Shown here: in pieces, positions 60,664 to 64,000 of the stretch
Layout: each line of letters begins with the position of its first letter
How positions within the stretch are numbered: the stretch's first letter is position 1
Assembly: GCF_023016115.1 (NCBI RefSeq)
Contig: NZ_JALKBH010000001.1
Span: 496,001 to 560,000 of the forward strand
Length of the DNA stretch: 64,000 nt
Direction of reading: 5' to 3'
Source: Alcanivorax sp. S6407
GTDB taxonomy: Bacteria; Pseudomonadota; Gammaproteobacteria; Pseudomonadales; Alcanivoracaceae
Position numbers and translations under genes: made by a program
The notes under the pieces: model-generated
Databases searched by the model: none
What the model saw: only the letters and a program-made list of their open reading frames with translations
What the model was told of the DNA's origin: nothing

Positions 60664-62324
60664 GAGCCCGCCCCCAGTGAGGTGATTTTCATGTGCTGGA
60701 TCTGCATGCCTTCCAGGCGAGAAATCCCCAGATTGACAACGGCATTATTGTTTTGCCCTCCGACAGGGTTGGAACCAATAAAGTAGATGCCGTTGCCGGT
60801 GTTTCCTGGATTAGAGGGAGACCAATCGGTGCTGATCGTGCTTGTGGGCAAATCATACTCACCCGTTCCAAGATAAGCCGAGTCATAAGGATCAATAGTG
60901 GCGGTGCAATCGGCATCGGCACACCAATTACCCCATCGAACATAACCGTGGGTATTGCGGTTAATCTGTTTCAGGAAACCATCACCGTTATCATTAAGCT
61001 CGCAACTACCACTAGTGCTGCCGCAGTATTGGTAAGAATACACATTGGCGTTATTCGGGATCCGGGTCATTTCAATTGTGAAATTACCGTTTTGGATGGG
61101 AGTGGCCAGTTTGTTGATGGAGCCATCCGCGGCGATGCTGTAATCGGAGGTACCACTAAACGTAATAGCCTGGTAATGCCAGGTACCAGGGATGTAGGCG
61201 TCCACATTACGGAAGTACATGCCTTCGGTCCGGTGGAAACGTGGCACATGATGAAGCTGATCATCGCTATCCAATTCTGGGTCATTTACGTTACCGATTT
61301 GGCGGACTGAGAACCGGAAATCGCCAGAGAGTGCACTTGTATAACTAACGCCAAAGGTTGGATCATTATCGTTCAATGTTTTCGCCCAGCGCTGAACAGT
61401 GCGCAAGGGGCCCGGAGATTTGGTGTACCCCTGATCTGTACGGGCCGTATTGGGGTTATCATCATCATCAGATGTCCCATTCCAAACATGACCTATTGCG
61501 TAGGGGTTACCAAAAATAATGGTCTGGCTTTGCAGGAAGTCTGCTCCGCCGCTGCAGGCTGGGTCAGAATTATTGCAGGCACCAATGCGGGGATCATTGC
61601 CCGTTACTGTCGTTCCATTCCAAGTGCCGCGATCAATCTCAAATTCGCCCCAAAATGCCCAGCGCCAAGGATCAGTGTGGATAGGGCCACGAAATTCCAG
61701 CATCGTTGGCATGGATTCAACCGGCCCGGAATAACCTATGGGGGCACTATCACCACGCCATACGCCTTGGTAGTCAAAGCCCTCATATTCAAACACACGG
61801 AGCATGTAAGGGTCATACGGCGTAGCAAAACCGGGAACACCAAAATCACCATCACCAATACCCAGAGGGCACTGCAAGTTAGGCTGCCCCCCAACAGCAT
61901 CGGCAAAGGTCCCACACCCACCGCCAGTTGCACTACTGTTCCACCAGGTAGTGCCACGCCCTGCAACGCCTTGGGGACCATTACTCGCCCCCAATGGACC
62001 ATAACCACTTGTCATGGAAATACCATAATAGCGGGCATCCCCACGCGTCCAGCCAGCCGCCGCCGCCGCCGCCGAAGGAGCCGAGCCGGTCAACTCGGCA
62101 TAGCTTGTGGGGGCCATTCGGAAGCTGAAGTCATCAAGTACAAACGCCAGGCCGGCACCGGTCACACCGGCCATTTGCTCCTCTTCGAGTTCTACCATCG
62201 CATTGGCTAATGGGGCGATCAGCAGACAGAAGAGCGACGAAGCAGCTATAGAGAATGTGTGAGAGCTTTCAGAACTCGGCAGCTGTTTGGTGTACGCCAT
62301 GGGTTTTGTCATTTTGAATTTCAT
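60660..62324 (-). CDS. Secreted protein of unknown function, VTGA-motif family (gene 2 of operon)
   Basis: 554 residues. Signal peptide (SIAASSLFCLLIAPLANA) then MVELEEEQMAGVTGAGLAFV, the shared motif. The mature part is rich in Gly, Asn, Asp, Trp and Tyr. It contains DPWRWAFWGEFEIDRG, echoed in gene 1 as ELGNWTFWGERTYG, so the two are probably related. Cys pairs are frequent. No enzyme motif. AGGAG lies nine bases before ATG 62324. Codon use and base content look AT-richer than the core genes. Confidence 0.6.
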   Translation of the reverse strand: MKFKMTKPMAYTKQLPSSESSHTFSIAASSLFCLLIAPLANAMVELEEEQMAGVTGAGLAFVLDDFSFRMAPTSYAELTGSAPSAAAAAAGWTRGDARYYGISMTSGYGPLGASNGPQGVAGRGTTWWNSSATGGGCGTFADAVGGQPNLQCPLGIGDGDFGVPGFATPYDPYMLRVFEYEGFDYQGVWRGDSAPIGYSGPVESMPTMLEFRGPIHTDPWRWAFWGEFEIDRGTWNGTTVTGNDPRIGACNNSDPACSGGADFLQSQTIIFGNPYAIGHVWNGTSDDDDNPNTARTDQGYTKSPGPLRTVQRWAKTLNDNDPTFGVSYTSALSGDFRFSVRQIGNVNDPELDSDDQLHHVPRFHRTEGMYFRNVDAYIPGTWHYQAITFSGTSDYSIAADGSINKLATPIQNGNFTIEMTRIPNNANVYSYQYCGSTSGSCELNDNGDGFLKQINRNTHGYVRWGNWCADADCTATIDPYDSAYLGTGEYDLPTSTISTDWSPSNPGNTGNGIYFIGSNPVGGQNNNAVVNLGISRLEGMQIQHMKITSLGAGS

Positions 62325-62336
62325 ATGGCTTCGCTC

Positions 62337-64000
62337 CTATGGGCACACGGCCAAGCCTGAACACGGAGTTTGCGTTGTCAGGGTAATGGAGGAATAAACA
62401 GTCGCAGACGGAATCACCGCAGTTCCCAGTGTTTGATCACCCAACATCATATTGGCCCTGAGTTCCTGGCCTGTGTAGGTACCGTTGTGGTTGTAGTCTG
62501 TTACATTCACTCCTGCGAATCCTTCAGTAACCCTGGCTGATGCGGCTCGTCCTATGAGCATATTATTCGCAATAACCAGTTTAGGCTTGTCATCGTCATC
62601 TTCCTCGTCGCCACGGATATCAATCATGCCGTTATCAAAGGCGATATCGCCTTCCACATTGGCAAAGCGCCATACCACGTCAGGCCGCCCTGGTTCGCCA
62701 AGACTAAGGTAGGCACCATAGCCATTGGTGTTACCGATGCCATCTGTTCCTTGATTGCCATTGGGAGTGCTATTCAGCCCTCCCAGGCGCAAGGCTGCGC
62801 TATAGCCGAGGTAGTTTTTGGCATCGTTCCAGGGGCCTTCATACTGACTTGCCACTGCGGTGTCCCAGGTGTCGTTGGGGTTGGAGGGCGAGAAACGCAC
62901 ATTGGCCGCCCCTTCCAGATTGAAATTGATCAGGGCACCCTGAACAATTCTTGGGCCAGTGCCATAACCACCGTTATTATCCGGCAGTATCCCGCCGCCA
63001 AAGGTTGCCTTGTAGTGAAAGCGAGTCGCGGGCGAGGTCATGTCTATTCCGCCACTGTAGTAATCCATATCACCAGTGCCATCCTGCTCTTTCAACAGGA
63101 TTCGGGTGTCGTTGGCTGCCAATAGGAAGCTGCTATTGAGAAAGCCAATTCCCATGGCATCGCGGGTTTCGCCATAGTTTCCGTCACCGTCGATATTGGT
63201 GTCCGCAATCATCAGGTGGGTGCCGTGGTCCCAATTAGAACCTTGGTGCAGGAAGTCAGTTTCATCAAAGGTCTGAGACATGACCATGAGATCAGCGATG
63301 ATACCGTTATTCTCGTTAGCGGTATTGCCGCCGGGATAGAGGTAAATATTGGCATCTACGTTAGCGAGGGCGTAGATCAAGCCCCAATCTACGTTGCGTT
63401 CTTTTGCGGGAATCAGGTCGCCGGCACCATCTCGAACCAGAAGGCGTACATTACGGGAAAATGCCTGCAGCTGCGCATCGCGCATGTAGATGGCCAGGCC
63501 GCCCGTTGAATCTGTGCCACTATGTCGCAAATTTGCAGCATAAGCATTGCCAATATGGCCTGGCGTCAGATTGATAAACTGACTGCTATTGCCTGTACAG
63601 GTCGCAGCCGGGCCGTTATAGGCAAAGCCCCAGCAAAAGCCCCCTGGCCCTTGATCGCCATTGATAGCGTCTAGCGCGATTAACGGGAAATGGAATGAGG
63701 AGGGTTTGATATGCAGGTTGTTGGCATAGGGGTAATCCGCCTCATTACCGTAGGTGCGCTCACCCCAGAAAGTCCAGTTACCAAGCTCGAAGTTGATGCG
63801 TGATTTGTCTTTGCCAGATGCACAAACACCGCCTGGGCAAACATCAGAGGCCTCCCCCAAACGCCAGCGGAATTCCAGATCTGCATCACCTATTTGCGCG
63901 GCTTCGGCACGGTCTACAAATTCCCAACCCCCGCCAAAATGCAAGCCACCGGACTTGTTGGCAACGTCGTAAATAATATGTTCCCCATAGTCGGACGCGA
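62337..64000 (-). CDS. Large secreted-type protein, function unknown (gene 1, 5' end outside window)
   Basis: The frame stays open through the right edge, so the start and any signal peptide lie outside; at least 554 codons are present. The chain is Gly/Asn/Asp-rich with beta-type patterns, includes NWTFWGE like gene 2, an acidic stretch RGDEEDDDDKPKLVIANN and an ending CSGLAVCP with two Cys. It is followed 12 bases later by gene 2, so it is in the same operon. I cannot name a family. Confidence 0.6.
   Translation of the reverse strand, partial: ASDYGEHIIYDVANKSGGLHFGGGWEFVDRAEAAQIGDADLEFRWRLGEASDVCPGGVCASGKDKSRINFELGNWTFWGERTYGNEADYPYANNLHIKPSSFHFPLIALDAINGDQGPGGFCWGFAYNGPAATCTGNSSQFINLTPGHIGNAYAANLRHSGTDSTGGLAIYMRDAQLQAFSRNVRLLVRDGAGDLIPAKERNVDWGLIYALANVDANIYLYPGGNTANENNGIIADLMVMSQTFDETDFLHQGSNWDHGTHLMIADTNIDGDGNYGETRDAMGIGFLNSSFLLAANDTRILLKEQDGTGDMDYYSGGIDMTSPATRFHYKATFGGGILPDNNGGYGTGPRIVQGALINFNLEGAANVRFSPSNPNDTWDTAVASQYEGPWNDAKNYLGYSAALRLGGLNSTPNGNQGTDGIGNTNGYGAYLSLGEPGRPDVVWRFANVEGDIAFDNGMIDIRGDEEDDDDKPKLVIANNMLIGRAASARVTEGFAGVNVTDYNHNGTYTGQELRANMMLGDQTLGTAVIPSATVYSSITLTTQTPCSGLAVCP

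Noticed and set aside
62337-63944. A complete gene starting at 63944
   Set aside because: The start there is an internal TTG; the frame continues through the window edge, so the gene is partial.

Overview
The window looks like chromosomal DNA of a Gammaproteobacterium, most likely an Alcanivorax-type marine hydrocarbon degrader or a close relative. This is inferred from gene content and order: rluB-scpB-scpA-trpS-yciO-PHP, tesA/ybbA/ybbP, divergent ppsA/ppsR, a cytochrome P450, a PHA-synthase-like hydrolase, two hot-dog thioesterases and an alkyl-DHAP-synthase-like flavoprotein. No rRNA, tRNA or CRISPR was found, and GC looks near 55-60% by eye except at the right end.

Layout. 1-10 kb is housekeeping: a cut MoxR ATPase, rsmE, an OatA-like acyltransferase, then a long minus-strand run (rluB, scpB, scpA, trpS, yciO, PHP phosphoesterase). 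10-17 kb holds envelope genes (VC0807-like membrane protein, yciI, SH3 protein, barrel-like protein, YihG-like acyltransferase, a large DUF349 protein, DUF4442). 17-25 kb has DUF924, the tesA/ybbAP divergon, a Bcr/CflA pump and a cation:proton antiporter. 25-32 kb is a minus-strand cluster of a PlsC/TMEM68-like acyltransferase, an alkyl-DHAP-synthase-like flavoprotein, GlpD, an FGGY kinase, a secreted protein and a MerR regulator. These enzymes could together join fatty alcohols to dihydroxyacetone phosphate, i.e. make ether lipids.

32-50 kb is mixed: OmpA-like lipoprotein, Ada, MFS pump, patatin, ferritin-like di-iron protein, two thioesterases, PhaC-like hydrolase, two secreted paralogues, DUF805, DUF1232, orphan ParA, P450, glutathione reductase, a stand-alone glutamate-synthase-like protein, a lytic transglycosylase and a Rieske protein. 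The gaps here are filled with several families of hairpin repeats.

50-52 kb holds an IS110-family element whose ends can be placed to the base. It sits in a GTAGGAG-type REP repeat, is bounded by a 2-bp AG/CT core, and carries upstream of its transposase a region that folds like a bridge RNA. One loop of it contains the target heptamer. 52-56 kb is ppsA/ppsR. 56-58 kb is a hipA-hipB module in reversed order, framed on both sides by REP doublets and an ~80-bp direct repeat. From 58 kb to the window end there is a minus-strand operon of four secreted proteins, three of which visibly share a motif just after the signal peptide. It is AT-richer than the rest, I cannot assign it a function, and the last gene runs off the window.
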